DNA of 64,000 nucleotides from Roseovarius halotolerans (GTDB lineage Bacteria > Pseudomonadota > Alphaproteobacteria > Rhodobacterales > Rhodobacteraceae): assembly GCF_900172255.1 (NCBI RefSeq), contig NZ_FWFU01000003.1, forward strand, positions 62,001 to 126,000, written 5' to 3'. Shown in pieces: positions 39,900 to 49,333 of the stretch. Every line of letters begins with the position of its first letter. Within the stretch, counting starts at the first letter, position 1. A model generated the notes under the pieces. The model was not told where the DNA came from and did no database searches. It saw nothing but the letters and a program-made list of their open reading frames with translations. The translations under genes and the position numbers were made by a program.

Positions 39900-41102
39900 T
39901 CAGGCGGCGCCTTCGCCCTGCCAGACCGCGCCCACCTCGGCCCGGATGATCCGGGCGATCAGATCGCAATCCTCAAGGCTGAAGGTCAGCGGCAGGCGCA
40001 TGTCCAGAATGCTGCGCAGCACCCTGTCCGATGCCGGCATCCGCTCATGCGGCGCATAGCGCCAGCTGTCATAGCGGCTGGTAAAGCCCACGGGCTCGGC
40101 GCCCCCGAACCACTTCAGCTCGACACCGCGTTTGAGGCAGCGCGAGATCACCTCGCCAATCGCGCCATCCTCCCAATCCAGCAGCAGGAACTGGATCGAA
40201 GAACCCACATAGGTTTCGGCCTCCGGCCGCTCCACGACCTGCAGCCCCGGCGTGCCGCGCAACCCCGCCTCGACCCGCTGGTAGCGCGCGTTCCAGGCGG
40301 CGCATTGCGCATCCAGCCGCGCCAGCTGCGGGCGAAGAATGGCCGCGCGCAGATGATCCATCCGCCCGGAAACATTGGGGGTTTCGTATTTCACCCGCTC
40401 AAATACCGTCTCCGGCGGCACCGTCCCGTTGCGCCCGTAAAGCATGTAGGACCCCGACAGGATCGTGGCGCGCGCGGCGATTTCGTCGTCATCCGTGACC
40501 AGCAAACCGCCCTCGCCCGAATTCATGTGCTTGTAGGTCTGCGTCGAATAGCACCCGACCTTGCCCCACCTGCCCGAGGCCCGCCCCTTCCAGGCCGCGC
40601 CCATCGTATGCGCGCAATCCTCGATCACGGTGATCCCCGCCGCGTCGCAGATCGCCATCAGCCGCTCCATGTCGCACAGATGCCCGCGCATATGGCTCAG
40701 CATCAGCACATTCGCGTGCTCCGCCTTGGCCTCCAGATCGTCTAGGTCGATGGTCAGCGCCTCGTTCACCCCGACGAAAACCGGCACCGCGCCCACGCTC
40801 GCGATCGCACCGGGCACCGGCGCCAGCGTAAAGGCATTGGTCAGCACGCGATCGCCCGCCCGCACCCCGACGGCGCGCAGCGCACAGGCCAGCGCATAGC
40901 CCCCCGAGGCCACCGCCAGCGCATAGCGCGCACCCGTATAGGCCGCGAATTCCCGCTCCAGCAACGCCGTCTCGCCAACCTCGTCGGGGCCAAGATTATA
41001 GCGGTGCAAGCGCCCGCTTCGCATCACGTCGAGCGCCGCCGCGATCCCCTCTTCGGGGATCGGCTCCTGCTGGGTGAAACTGCCTTTGAATATCTCCGTC
41101 AT
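39900..41102 (-). CDS. DegT/DnrJ/EryC1/StrS-type sugar aminotransferase
   Basis: A 400-residue PLP enzyme of the sugar-aminotransferase family. RLHRYNLGPDEVGETALLEREFAAYTG is the N-terminal pattern, EDCAHTMGA (161-169) contacts PLP, and Lys191 in STQTYKHMNSGEGG is the Schiff-base lysine followed by the typical GEGG. Relatives make aminosugars such as perosamine for surface polysaccharides or act in antibiotic sugar synthesis; the substrate is not evident. It stands alone, with gph upstream and no other nucleotide-sugar genes adjacent. The start at 41102 was chosen over 41180 because family similarity begins there; its ribosome-binding site is poor. Confidence 0.88.
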   Translation of the reverse strand: MTEIFKGSFTQQEPIPEEGIAAALDVMRSGRLHRYNLGPDEVGETALLEREFAAYTGARYALAVASGGYALACALRAVGVRAGDRVLTNAFTLAPVPGAIASVGAVPVFVGVNEALTIDLDDLEAKAEHANVLMLSHMRGHLCDMERLMAICDAAGITVIEDCAHTMGAAWKGRASGRWGKVGCYSTQTYKHMNSGEGGLLVTDDDEIAARATILSGSYMLYGRNGTVPPETVFERVKYETPNVSGRMDHLRAAILRPQLARLDAQCAAWNARYQRVEAGLRGTPGLQVVERPEAETYVGSSIQFLLLDWEDGAIGEVISRCLKRGVELKWFGGAEPVGFTSRYDSWRYAPHERMPASDRVLRSILDMRLPLTFSLEDCDLIARIIRAEVGAVWQGEGAA

Positions 41103-41183
41103 GGCGTTCTTTCTGGGCCGCTTCGGCCAGCCGGTCAATGGGATTGCGCCCCCGCACGGCTTCTTTCGCAAAAACCGCAAACC

Positions 41184-41221
41184 CGATCCGCTCAGCCCGA
41201 AACGATCCGCTCAGCCCGAAA
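41184..41221. repeat. 19-bp perfect tandem duplication
   Basis: CGATCCGCTCAGCCCGAAA occurs twice in direct succession between the 3' end of gph and the aminotransferase start. It is a simple local duplication in noncoding DNA. Confidence 0.8.
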
Positions 41222-41235
41222 AACGCCGCGCCGCC

Positions 41236-41901
41236 TCAGCCGATCAACCGGCGCACCACCCCGGCAAGCTCGCCGTAATCGCCAAGCAATGCCTCGGGCG
41301 ACAGAGCCGCCACCCCCTCGCCATCGGGCCCGAACGTCACCAGCACCGAAGGCACCCCCGCCGCGCGCGACGTTTCGCGGTCGGTAACCGTATCGCCCAC
41401 CAACAGGCAGCGCGCCGGATCGCCCCCGGCCCGGCGCACGGCCTCGCGCAGGGTCTCGGGATCAGGCTTGCGCACAGGCAGCGTATCCGCCCCGATCAGC
41501 GCGCCAAAGGCATCCAGCGCCCCCAGTCGCGTCATCAGCAACCGCGCCAGCCCCTCGGGTTTGTTGGTGCAGATCGCCACCTTGTAGCCCGCGCCACGCA
41601 GCGCCTCGACCGCGTCGAGCGCACCGGGATAAAGCGTTGTATGCGTGTCGATGGCATCCTCATAGGCTCGCAGCAACAGCGGATATTGCCGCTCGATCTC
41701 GGCCTCGTCCTCGGCCAGCCCCATCCGCGCGAACCCCAGCTTGAGCATCGCCCGTCCGCCCCGGAACGCCGTGCCCGCATCGCCCACTGGGTCCAGCATG
41801 TCGCCCGCCCCCATCGCCCTGAAGCAGGCATTGGCCGCAGCAATGAGATCGGCGCTGGTATCGGCCAATGTCCCGTCCAGATCGAATACAACCGTGCGCA
41901 C
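41236..41901 (-). CDS. gph: HAD-family phosphoglycolate phosphatase
   Basis: A 221-residue HAD phosphatase. Motif I VVFDLDGTLADTSADLI carries the nucleophilic and acid Asp, motif II CTNKPEG, and motif III/IV KPDPETLREAV with LLVGDTVTDRETSRAAG. The helical cap after motif I fits Gph, which removes phosphate from 2-phosphoglycolate. Other HAD cap-type phosphatases are possible. It starts with GTG, six bases after AAGGGG. Confidence 0.85.
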   Translation of the reverse strand: MRTVVFDLDGTLADTSADLIAAANACFRAMGAGDMLDPVGDAGTAFRGGRAMLKLGFARMGLAEDEAEIERQYPLLLRAYEDAIDTHTTLYPGALDAVEALRGAGYKVAICTNKPEGLARLLMTRLGALDAFGALIGADTLPVRKPDPETLREAVRRAGGDPARCLLVGDTVTDRETSRAAGVPSVLVTFGPDGEGVAALSPEALLGDYGELAGVVRRLIG

Positions 41902-42006
41902 GCCAGACCCCTTTCTCGCCGTCCATGCGCATCATTCCGCGCATGGCTGACACAAACCGCAATCTTCTTTGATGCGCTGCGACCTTGCACAGCACGGGCA
42001 ACCCGA

Positions 42007-42012
42007 TAAAAC
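42007..42012 (+). promoter_or_regulatory. Possible -10 of a glmU promoter
   Basis: TAAAAC at 42007-42012 follows TTGCAC (41985-41990) after 16 bases. It is the best match in the 141 bases between divergent gph and glmU and gives a leader of about 25 nt. Weak evidence. Confidence 0.3.
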
Positions 42013-42042
42013 GGACGCGACTGGAATACAAAGAGAAACCGC

Positions 42043-43398
42043 ATGAGCACAGCCCTGATCCTCCTTGCCGCCGGCCAGGGAACACGCATGAACTCGGACC
42101 TGCCCAAGGTGTTGCACGAGGTCGCGGGTGCGCCCCTGCTGGTGCATGCTATGAAGGCTGGCGCGGCGCTGGAACCGGAGCGGATCGTGGTGGTCGCCGG
42201 GCATGGCGCCGAAGCGGTCGAAGCCGCCGCGCGCGCCCATGACGACACCGTCTCGGTCGCCCTGCAATCCGAACAGAACGGCACCGCCCATGCCGTCGCC
42301 CAAGCTGCGCCCCTGCTCGCGGATTTCGACGGCGACGCCTTCGTTCTCTATGGCGACACCCCCTTCATCAGCCCCGAAACGCTTGAACGCATGGCCGCCG
42401 CACGCGCCCATCATGACCTTGTGGTGCTTGGCTTCGAGGCGGCGGAACCGGGCCGCTATGGTCGCTTGAAGATGAGCGGAGAAACCCTTGATGCCATTGT
42501 GGAATTCAAGGACGCAACCGAATCCGAACGCGCCATCACCTTCTGCAATTCCGGGGTCATCGCCGCCCCTGCGCGCCTGCTGTTCGACCTCATCGGCGAG
42601 GTCGGCAACGACAACGCCAGCGGCGAATACTATCTCACCGACGTCGTCGCGCTGGCCCGCGCCCGTGGCCTCTCGGCCACCGCTATTGCCTGCGACGAGT
42701 CCGAAACACTCGGCGTCAATTCGCGCGCCGAACTGGCCGCCGCCGAAGCCGCCTTTCAGGCCCGCGCCCGCGCCGCCGCGCTTGAGGATGGCGTCACGCT
42801 CATCGCCCCCGAGACCGTGCATTTCGCCCATGACACCGTGATCGGGCGCGATACGCTGATCGAACAGAACGTCATCTTCGGTCCCGGCGTCACCGTCGAA
42901 TCCGGCGCCCGTATCCGGGCCTTTTCGCATCTCGAGGGCTGCCATGTCTCGCGCGGCGCGATTGTCGGCCCCTATGCCCGGCTACGCCCCGGCGCTGAAC
43001 TGGCCGAAGACACCCGCATCGGCAATTTCGTCGAAATCAAGAACGCCGTCATCGACGAGGGCGCCAAGGTCAACCATCTCAGCTATATCGGCGATGCCCA
43101 CCTGGGCAGCGGCACCAATATCGGGGCCGGCACCATCACCTGCAACTATGACGGCGTGATGAAACACCATACCGAGATCGGACAGAATGTCTTTGTCGGT
43201 TCGAATACCATGCTGATCGCGCCCGTAACCATCGGCGACGATGCGATGACCGGCTCAGGCTCGGTCATCACCCGCGACGTGCCCGCAGGCGCGCTGGCGA
43301 TCGCCCGTGGCAAACAGGTCGTCAAACCCGGCTTCGCGCGGAAATTGTTCGAAATTCTAAAGGCCACCAAAGCAAAACGCGACAAAGGGTCAACGTAA
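42043..43398 (+). CDS. glmU: Bifunctional UDP-GlcNAc pyrophosphorylase / GlcN-1-P acetyltransferase
   Basis: A 451-residue enzyme making UDP-GlcNAc for peptidoglycan and lipid A. The N-terminal uridylyltransferase has LILAAGxGTRM in the form LLAAGQGTRMNSDLPKVLHE, YGDTPFI and QNGTAHAVAQA. The C-terminal left-handed beta helix has VNHLSYIGDAHLGSGTNIGAGTITCNYDG, with the conserved acetyltransfer His and Asn region. Length and order are normal. The stop shares one base with the glmS start (TAATG). Confidence 0.97.
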   Translation: MSTALILLAAGQGTRMNSDLPKVLHEVAGAPLLVHAMKAGAALEPERIVVVAGHGAEAVEAAARAHDDTVSVALQSEQNGTAHAVAQAAPLLADFDGDAFVLYGDTPFISPETLERMAAARAHHDLVVLGFEAAEPGRYGRLKMSGETLDAIVEFKDATESERAITFCNSGVIAAPARLLFDLIGEVGNDNASGEYYLTDVVALARARGLSATAIACDESETLGVNSRAELAAAEAAFQARARAAALEDGVTLIAPETVHFAHDTVIGRDTLIEQNVIFGPGVTVESGARIRAFSHLEGCHVSRGAIVGPYARLRPGAELAEDTRIGNFVEIKNAVIDEGAKVNHLSYIGDAHLGSGTNIGAGTITCNYDGVMKHHTEIGQNVFVGSNTMLIAPVTIGDDAMTGSGSVITRDVPAGALAIARGKQVVKPGFARKLFEILKATKAKRDKGST

Positions 43399-45221
43399 TG
43401 TGCGGAATTGTAGGTATCCTCGGGCTTCACGAAGTCGCCCCCACCTTGGTCGAGGCGCTCAGGCGGCTGGAATATCGCGGCTATGACAGTGCCGGAATCG
43501 CCACGCTGAACGATGGCCGGCTGGACCGCCGCCGCGCCGTCGGCAAGCTCGTGAACCTCTCGGACCTTCTCGTGCACGAGCCGCTGGCGGGCAAGGCCGG
43601 GATCGGCCACACCCGCTGGGCCACCCACGGTGCGCCGACTCTGTCCAACACCCACCCGCATCGCGCCGGTCCCGTGGCCGTCGTGCATAACGGCATCATC
43701 GAGAATTACCGCGAACTGCGCGCCGATCTTGCTGCAAAGGGCATCGCCCACGAGACCGACACCGATACCGAAACCGTCGCGCTGCTGACCCGTTATCACC
43801 TCGAACAGGGCCTTTCGCCAGTGGACGCCGCGCGCCGCACCCTCGAACGGCTCGAAGGCGCCTACGCGCTGCTGTTCCTCTTCGACGGCGAACCCGATCT
43901 GATGATCGCCGCCCGCAAGGGCAGCCCGCTGGCCGTCGGTCATGGCGCGGGCGAGATGTTCGTCGGCTCCGACGCCATCGCTCTCGCCCCGATGACCGAC
44001 CGCGTCACCTATCTCGAGGAAGGCGACATCGCCGTCGTGACGCGCGACAGCCTCACGATCACCGATGCCGACGGCGCGGTTGTCGAACGCCCCGTCAAGA
44101 CCATCCGCCTCAGCAATGCCCGCATCGACAAGGCCGGACACAAGCATTTCATGGCCAAGGAGGTCGCAGAGCAGCCCGCCGTGATCGGCGATGCGCTTGG
44201 TCACTACCTTTCCGCGGACGGGCGCGACGTGGTCCTGCCCGGCACGACGCTGGATTTCAACCGGATCGAACGCCTCACGATGGTTGCCTGCGGCACCGCC
44301 TATTACGCCTGCCTCACCGCGAAATACTGGTTCGAGCAGCTCGCGGGCCTGCCGGTCGATGTCGATATCGCCTCGGAATTCCGCTATCGCGAACCGCCCA
44401 TCACCCCCGGCACCGCCGCGCTCTTCGTCAGCCAGTCGGGCGAAACCGCCGATACGCTGGCGGCGCTGCGCTATTGCCGTGACAAGGCCGACACGATCCT
44501 TTCGGTGGTCAATGTCGATGAAAGCTCCATCGCCCGCGAAAGCGACCTCGCGCTGCCGATCCTCGCCGGTCCCGAAATCGGCGTCGCCTCGACCAAGGGC
44601 TTCACCTGCCAGTTGACGGTTCTGCTTCTCCTGGCGATCAAGGCGGCACAGGTGCGCGGCACCATGGACGAAGAGGCGGTCGCCGACCTCCTGTCGCATC
44701 TGCGCGGCCTGCCCGCCGCGATCAGCCAGGCGCTCGAGATGGACGAGGCTCTGCAACAGGCCGCGCGGCATTTGTCCGAACATGACCACGCGCTTTTCCT
44801 CGGTCGCGGGCTGATGTTCCCGATGGCACTTGAAGGCGCGTTGAAGTTGAAGGAAATCAGCTACATACACGCCGAAGCTTATGCATCTGGCGAACTCAAG
44901 CACGGCCCCATTGCCCTGATCGACAAGAAAATGCCGGTGGTCATCATGGCGCCGCGCGATGCCCTGTTCGACAAGACCGTCTCCAACATGCAGGAGGTCA
45001 TGGCGCGCGGCGGCAAGGTCATGCTGATCACCGACCGCGCCGGGGCCGCCGTCGCTGACGAAGGCACCTGGCATCTCTTGGTCATGCCCGAGGTCGACCC
45101 GGTCCTGACCCCGCTTCTCTACGCCATTCCCGCGCAGCTCCTAGCCTATCACACGGCGGTCGCCAAGGGGACGGATGTGGACCAGCCGCGCAATCTGGCG
45201 AAATCGGTTACGGTGGAATAG
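43398..45221 (+). CDS. glmS: Glutamine-fructose-6-phosphate aminotransferase (isomerizing)
   Basis: A 607-residue enzyme producing glucosamine-6-phosphate. MCGIVGILG exposes the catalytic Cys at position 2 (Cys1 after Met removal). GHTRWATHG and NGIIENY build the glutaminase site; two SIS domains follow with FVSQSGETADTLAAL and ASTKGFTCQ. The protein ends PRNLAKSVTVE, the conserved C-terminal tail that contacts substrate. Coupled to glmU; together they commit fructose-6-phosphate to amino-sugar synthesis. No glmS ribozyme is expected or seen. Confidence 0.97.
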   Translation: MCGIVGILGLHEVAPTLVEALRRLEYRGYDSAGIATLNDGRLDRRRAVGKLVNLSDLLVHEPLAGKAGIGHTRWATHGAPTLSNTHPHRAGPVAVVHNGIIENYRELRADLAAKGIAHETDTDTETVALLTRYHLEQGLSPVDAARRTLERLEGAYALLFLFDGEPDLMIAARKGSPLAVGHGAGEMFVGSDAIALAPMTDRVTYLEEGDIAVVTRDSLTITDADGAVVERPVKTIRLSNARIDKAGHKHFMAKEVAEQPAVIGDALGHYLSADGRDVVLPGTTLDFNRIERLTMVACGTAYYACLTAKYWFEQLAGLPVDVDIASEFRYREPPITPGTAALFVSQSGETADTLAALRYCRDKADTILSVVNVDESSIARESDLALPILAGPEIGVASTKGFTCQLTVLLLLAIKAAQVRGTMDEEAVADLLSHLRGLPAAISQALEMDEALQQAARHLSEHDHALFLGRGLMFPMALEGALKLKEISYIHAEAYASGELKHGPIALIDKKMPVVIMAPRDALFDKTVSNMQEVMARGGKVMLITDRAGAAVADEGTWHLLVMPEVDPVLTPLLYAIPAQLLAYHTAVAKGTDVDQPRNLAKSVTVE

Positions 45222-45231
45222 GCCCCGCGCC

Positions 45232-45275
45232 GTACTGCCGCGCATACCGACGCGATACCGACATAATACCGACGT
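45232..45275. repeat. Second 11-bp unit array (ATACCGACG type)
   Basis: Four contiguous 11-base units: GTACTGCCGCG (degenerate), CATACCGACGC, GATACCGACAT and AATACCGACGT. It begins 10 bases after the glmS stop and lies before a convergent lipoprotein gene. Confidence 0.7.
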
Positions 45276-45299
45276 GTATAAGTGCTGCTTTTCCGGCCC

Positions 45300-45803
45300 T
45301 TACTCGCTCAGGCGAAAGACCCTGATTTCGGGCAGTCCGGTCAGGTCGGCCTCGATCAACCGCATCGCCGACAGCGACATCTGGCTGCCCGCGCCGCGCG
45401 CCGCATCCAATGGAATAAGGTCCACCGCCGCCGATGTGCCCTTCGCTGGATAATCCACCCGGCCCTTTCCGGGCGCGTCGACCAGCGGCGTCTTGAGCCA
45501 GAACCCCGGCTCGCCCGGAGCCCCGAGCGACGCGATGGTCACCCCCAGGTCAACAGCCCCCGCCCGCGCCGCCGACCTTGCCGCCGAACGCTCTTCTTCG
45601 GAAGTGGTATCGAAATCCTCGGCCGTCCGCGCACCGCTTGGCGGCGCCGCGGCGTCCGGGCGGGCCTCGGGATGGGTCTGACCGGGGGCTGGCGCAGCGG
45701 ATTGCGGCGCGTCCACGCCGCGGGACGGGCCGAACAACCCCTCGACCTGGGCACAGCCGGAAACGGCCATCCCAAGGGTGATGCTGTAGAAGATCGCTCT
45801 CAT
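45300..45803 (-). CDS. Predicted lipoprotein
   Basis: A 167-residue protein with a lipoprotein signal (MRAIFYSITLGMAVSGC, lipobox Cys17). A Pro/Ala-rich, probably disordered segment follows (residues 28-75). The C-terminal globular part has VDLGVTIASLGAPGEPGFWLKTPLV and ends IRVFRLSE, with PAKGTSAAVDLIPLDA between. Similar proteins in relatives are sometimes labelled D-galactarate dehydratase, which nothing here supports. It is divergent from moaA (85 bases) and convergent with glmS. Function unknown. Confidence 0.75.
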   Translation of the reverse strand: MRAIFYSITLGMAVSGCAQVEGLFGPSRGVDAPQSAAPAPGQTHPEARPDAAAPPSGARTAEDFDTTSEEERSAARSAARAGAVDLGVTIASLGAPGEPGFWLKTPLVDAPGKGRVDYPAKGTSAAVDLIPLDAARGAGSQMSLSAMRLIEADLTGLPEIRVFRLSE

Positions 45804-45888
45804 GCCAACAGCTTACCTGCGCCTGTCCCCGCCTTCAATCCGCAAGATCGGGGTTGCTCAACCCCGCGCCAACACCTAGTTTCCGTGC

Positions 45889-46896
45889 ATGACCGCACCA
45901 TTGATCGATCCCTTTCAGCGCGCGATTTCATACCTGCGCGTCTCCGTGACGGACCGCTGCGATTTCCGCTGCGTCTATTGCATGTCCGAGAACATGACCT
46001 TCCTGCCCAAGAAAGAGCTTCTGACGCTCGAGGAACTGGACAGGATGTGCTCGACCTTCATCCGTCTTGGCGTCGAGAAGCTGCGCATCACCGGCGGCGA
46101 GCCGCTGGTGCGCAAGGGGATCATGACCTTCTTCCAGTCGATGACGCGCCACCTTGAATCAGGCGCTCTCAGCGAACTGACCCTTACCACCAATGGCAGC
46201 CAGCTTGAACGCTTCGCCGACGATCTGTTCGCCGCCGGTGTGCGGCGGGTCAATATCTCGCTCGACACGCTGGATGAACAGAAATTCGCCGAGATCACTC
46301 GCTGGGGCCGCCTGCCCCAGGTGATCCGCGGCATCGACGCGGCGCAACGCGCGGGGCTGCGGGTCAAGATCAACACCGTCGCGCTCAAGGGCTTCAACGA
46401 GGACGAACTCTTCACCCTCGTCGAATGGTGCAAGAGCCGCGACATGGACCTCACCTTCATCGAGGTGATGCCGATGGGCGATATCGGCAACGAGGACCGC
46501 CTTGGCCAATACTGGAAACTGAACGATCTGCGCGCCGAGCTGGCGCGGCACTACACCCTGACCGAGCTCAGCGAACGCAGCGGCGGCCCCGCACGCTATG
46601 TCCGGCTGGAAGAAACCGGCCAGAAGATCGGCTTCATCACCCCGCTGACCCATAATTTCTGCGAAAGCTGCAACCGCGTGCGCCTGACCTGCACGGGCGA
46701 GCTCTACATGTGCCTCGGCCAGGAAGACATGGCCGACCTGCGCGCCCCGCTGCGCAACAACCCCGCCAGCGATGCACCTCTCGAGGACTCCATCCGCGCC
46801 GCCATCTCGCGCAAGCCCAAGGGCCATGATTTCGACTACTCGCGTCAGACAGTGGACGGGCGCGTAACCCGCCACATGAGCCATACCGGCGGCTGA
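45889..46896 (+). CDS. moaA: GTP 3',8-cyclase (molybdenum cofactor biosynthesis)
   Basis: A 335-residue radical SAM enzyme catalysing the first step of molybdopterin synthesis. CDFRCVYCM is the CxxxCxxC motif for the SAM cluster, [12 protein letters not shown] follows, and the C-terminal cluster ligands are [21 protein letters not shown]. The usual C-terminal GG pair ends the protein (MSHTGG). No other moa genes are adjacent. It starts 85 bases from a divergent lipoprotein gene and is followed after 7 bases by waaA. Confidence 0.97.
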   Translation: MTAPLIDPFQRAISYLRVSVTDRCDFRCVYCMSENMTFLPKKELLTLEELDRMCSTFIRLGVEKLRITGGEPLVRKGIMTFFQSMTRHLESGALSELTLTTNGSQLERFADDLFAAGVRRVNISLDTLDEQKFAEITRWGRLPQVIRGIDAAQRAGLRVKINTVALKGFNEDELFTLVEWCKSRDMDLTFIEVMPMGDIGNEDRLGQYWKLNDLRAELARHYTLTELSERSGGPARYVRLEETGQKIGFITPLTHNFCESCNRVRLTCTGELYMCLGQEDMADLRAPLRNNPASDAPLEDSIRAAISRKPKGHDFDYSRQTVDGRVTRHMSHTGG

Positions 46897-46903
46897 CGCG
46901 CCG

Positions 46904-48184
46904 ATGGGCTCGCGGCCGCTTCCCCTTCGGATCTACACGCTTGCCGCCAACCTCCTGGCTCCCCTGGCCTATCGGCGGGTGCGCGCCAAACTGCTGGCGC
47001 ATGGCACCGAACGCGCGCGGCTGCGCGAACGCTTGGGTCATGCCACCGCCGCGCGTCCCGACGGGCGGCTGATCTGGTTCCATGCCGCCAGTGTCGGCGA
47101 AAGCCTCTCGGTGCTGCGCCTGATCGAGCACATGGGCCATACCGACGCCAACTGGAATTTCCTCATCACCTCGGGCACCGCCACATCCGGCAAGGTGCTG
47201 TCCAACCGCCTGCCGCCGCGCTGCCAGCACCAGTTCGCGCCGCTTGACAGCCGCGCCGCCGTGGGCCGTTTCCTGACTCATTGGCGCCCTGACCTGGCGG
47301 TCTTCGTCGAAAGCGAATTCTGGCCCCAGATGCTGGGCATGACCCACGCAGCCGGGGTCCCGATGGCGCTGTTGAACGCACGGATATCCGATCGCTCAAT
47401 GCGCGGCTGGAAACGCTTTGACCGGACCGCGCGCCACCTCTTGGGGATGTTCACACTGATCCATTGCCAGGACCGGCGCACCGAGGCCAACCTGCATGAC
47501 CTGGGGCTTGACCATGCCCGGGCCGGGCGCAATCTCAAGTCGCTTTCCGGGCCATTGCCCCATGACGCGGACGCCCTGGCGCGGATGCATGAGGCACTGG
47601 GCGCGCGGCCCCTCTGGCTTGCGAGTTCCACCCATCCCGGCGAGGACGAGATCATGCTCGCCGCCCATGCCCGCCTGCTCGAACGCTGGCCCGACCTGCT
47701 TCTGATCCTCGTGCCGCGCCACCCCGAACGCACCCCGGATATCGACGCGCTGATCGCCGCTGCCGGCCTCAGCGCGACGCGCCGCACAACCGGTGCACTG
47801 CCCGATGCGCGCACCCAAATCTACCTGGCCGACACGCTGGGCGAGACCGGTCTCTGGTATCGCCTGTCGCCCATCACCTGCCTTTGCGGCTCCTTCGTGC
47901 CAGTGGGCGGACACAACCCCTATGAACCCGCCCATGCGGGATCGGCGCTGCTGCATGGCCCGCTTCACGCCAATTTCGCCGACACCTATGGCGAGCTGCG
48001 CGCCGCTGTCGCCAGCACCGAGGTCGAGGACGCCAGCGATCTCGCAGAGGCCGTCGCGGGGCTGCTGGCCGATCCCGCCGCGCTGGACGGCGCGCAGGCG
48101 CGGATCGAGACCTTCGCCCATGCGCAGGAAGACGCGCTCGATGCGCTGGCGCTGGACCTTTCGGCGCTCATCGATCCGGTGTAA
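46904..48184 (+). CDS. waaA: 3-deoxy-D-manno-octulosonic acid transferase
   Basis: A 426-residue GT30-type glycosyltransferase adding Kdo to lipid A at the inner membrane. An N-terminal hydrophobic anchor (LRIYTLAANLLAPLAYRRV) is followed by LIWFHAASVGESLSVLRLI, the conserved substrate Glu region, VFVESEFWPQML, and the donor-binding segment LCGSFVPVGGHNPYEPAHAG. It lies 7 bases after moaA and 35 bases before another glycosyltransferase, so a shared transcript for LPS core assembly is likely. Confidence 0.95.
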   Translation: MGSRPLPLRIYTLAANLLAPLAYRRVRAKLLAHGTERARLRERLGHATAARPDGRLIWFHAASVGESLSVLRLIEHMGHTDANWNFLITSGTATSGKVLSNRLPPRCQHQFAPLDSRAAVGRFLTHWRPDLAVFVESEFWPQMLGMTHAAGVPMALLNARISDRSMRGWKRFDRTARHLLGMFTLIHCQDRRTEANLHDLGLDHARAGRNLKSLSGPLPHDADALARMHEALGARPLWLASSTHPGEDEIMLAAHARLLERWPDLLLILVPRHPERTPDIDALIAAAGLSATRRTTGALPDARTQIYLADTLGETGLWYRLSPITCLCGSFVPVGGHNPYEPAHAGSALLHGPLHANFADTYGELRAAVASTEVEDASDLAEAVAGLLADPAALDGAQARIETFAHAQEDALDALALDLSALIDPV

Positions 48185-48219
48185 GAGCCGCAAAAGGATC
48201 ATCAGCCAAGGCCCGCGCC

Positions 48220-49266
48220 ATGCCCCATCCCGCCGACGCCATCGACGTGATCGCCCCCAATTTCAAGGCGCGCATGTCCGGCGTGACATCGACCGTGTTC
48301 CGCCTTGTCCCGATCCAGGCGGAAACGATGCGCATCGCTACCTCGGGGCCGAACATCCCGCCCGAAATCCCGCAGATTCCAGCCGCCTCCCTGCCCACCA
48401 TGAGCCGCCGCCGCCGTGTCTGGCACGCGCGGCGCAACAACGAGATGCTGGCGGGTATCGCGCTCAAACGGCTGCTGCGCAAGGATCTGAAGCTGGTCTT
48501 CACCTCGGCCGCGCAGCGCGATCACAAGAAGCTGACCAAGTGGATGATCCGGCAGATGGACCATGTGGTGGCAACCTCGGCGCGCTCCGCCTCGTTCCTC
48601 GAGGTCGACGCTCAGGTGATCCATCACGGCATCGACGTGGCGCGCTTTGCCCCGGTCGCCGACAAGGGCGCGCTGCGCGCCGAGCTGGGCCTGCCGCAGG
48701 ACAAGCTGCTGATCGGCTGTTTCGGGCGCATCCGCCCTCAGAAGGGCAACGACCTATTCACCGACATGATGCTGAAGCTTTTGCCCGAACGCCCCGATTC
48801 GGTGGCGGTGATGATGGGTGGCGTGACCGATGGCTTCCGCGATTTCCACGCCGGTCTGGTGGACAAGGTCAAGGCCGCGGGGCTTGAGGATCGCTTTCTG
48901 TTCCTGCCCGAGGATCCGCATTGGGACGTGTCGCGCTGGTTCAAGGCGCTGGATCTCTACATCGCGCCGCAACGCTGGGAGGGCTTCGGCCTCACGCCGC
49001 TCGAGGCGATGGCCTGCGGCGTGCCGGTGGTGGCGACCCGCGCGGGCGCCTTTGAAGAACTGGTGCAGGATGGCAAGACCGGCACCCTGGTCGATATCGA
49101 GGATCTCGAGGGCCTGACCGCCGCCACCGCGCGGCTGCTCGACGATGCCGATCTGCGCGCCGCATGGTCGCTCAATGCCCGCGCCCATGCCGAGACCCGT
49201 TGCCGGATCGAGCAGGAAGCCGAGGCACTCTGTTCGATCTACCGCACGCTTCTGGATCAGACCTGA
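48220..49266 (+). CDS. Glycosyltransferase family 4, LpcC-like
   Basis: A 348-residue GT-B enzyme. The C-terminal half has IGCFGRIRPQKGNDLFTDMM and the GT4 EX7E signature EGFGLTPLE, followed by GVPVVATRAGAFEEL. Position after waaA and similarity in layout to rhizobial LpcC point to a mannosyl- or similar core transferase for LPS. The exact sugar cannot be read. It has no signal peptide and should act at the cytoplasmic face. A copy of the dispersed repeat follows its stop. Confidence 0.88.
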   Translation: MPHPADAIDVIAPNFKARMSGVTSTVFRLVPIQAETMRIATSGPNIPPEIPQIPAASLPTMSRRRRVWHARRNNEMLAGIALKRLLRKDLKLVFTSAAQRDHKKLTKWMIRQMDHVVATSARSASFLEVDAQVIHHGIDVARFAPVADKGALRAELGLPQDKLLIGCFGRIRPQKGNDLFTDMMLKLLPERPDSVAVMMGGVTDGFRDFHAGLVDKVKAAGLEDRFLFLPEDPHWDVSRWFKALDLYIAPQRWEGFGLTPLEAMACGVPVVATRAGAFEELVQDGKTGTLVDIEDLEGLTAATARLLDDADLRAAWSLNARAHAETRCRIEQEAEALCSIYRTLLDQT

Positions 49267-49270
49267 CGAA

Positions 49271-49320
49271 GGCCGGGGGCCAGCCCCCGGACCCCCGAGG
49301 TATTTTCAGCCAGATGAAGG
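49271..49320 (+). repeat. Dispersed Rhodobacterales intergenic element, copy C
   Basis: CCGGGGGC/GCCCCCGG hairpin, then CCCCCGAGGTATTTTCAGCC and AGATGAAGG. It lies between convergent genes (GT4 glycosyltransferase and M20 amidohydrolase), so its hairpin may also terminate transcription. Confidence 0.8.
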
Positions 49321-49333
49321 GGCGCGGCGCGGC

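Noticed and set aside
42043-45221. glmS ribozyme or riboswitch upstream of glmS
   Set aside because: glmS starts one base into the glmU stop; there is no leader in which such an element could lie.
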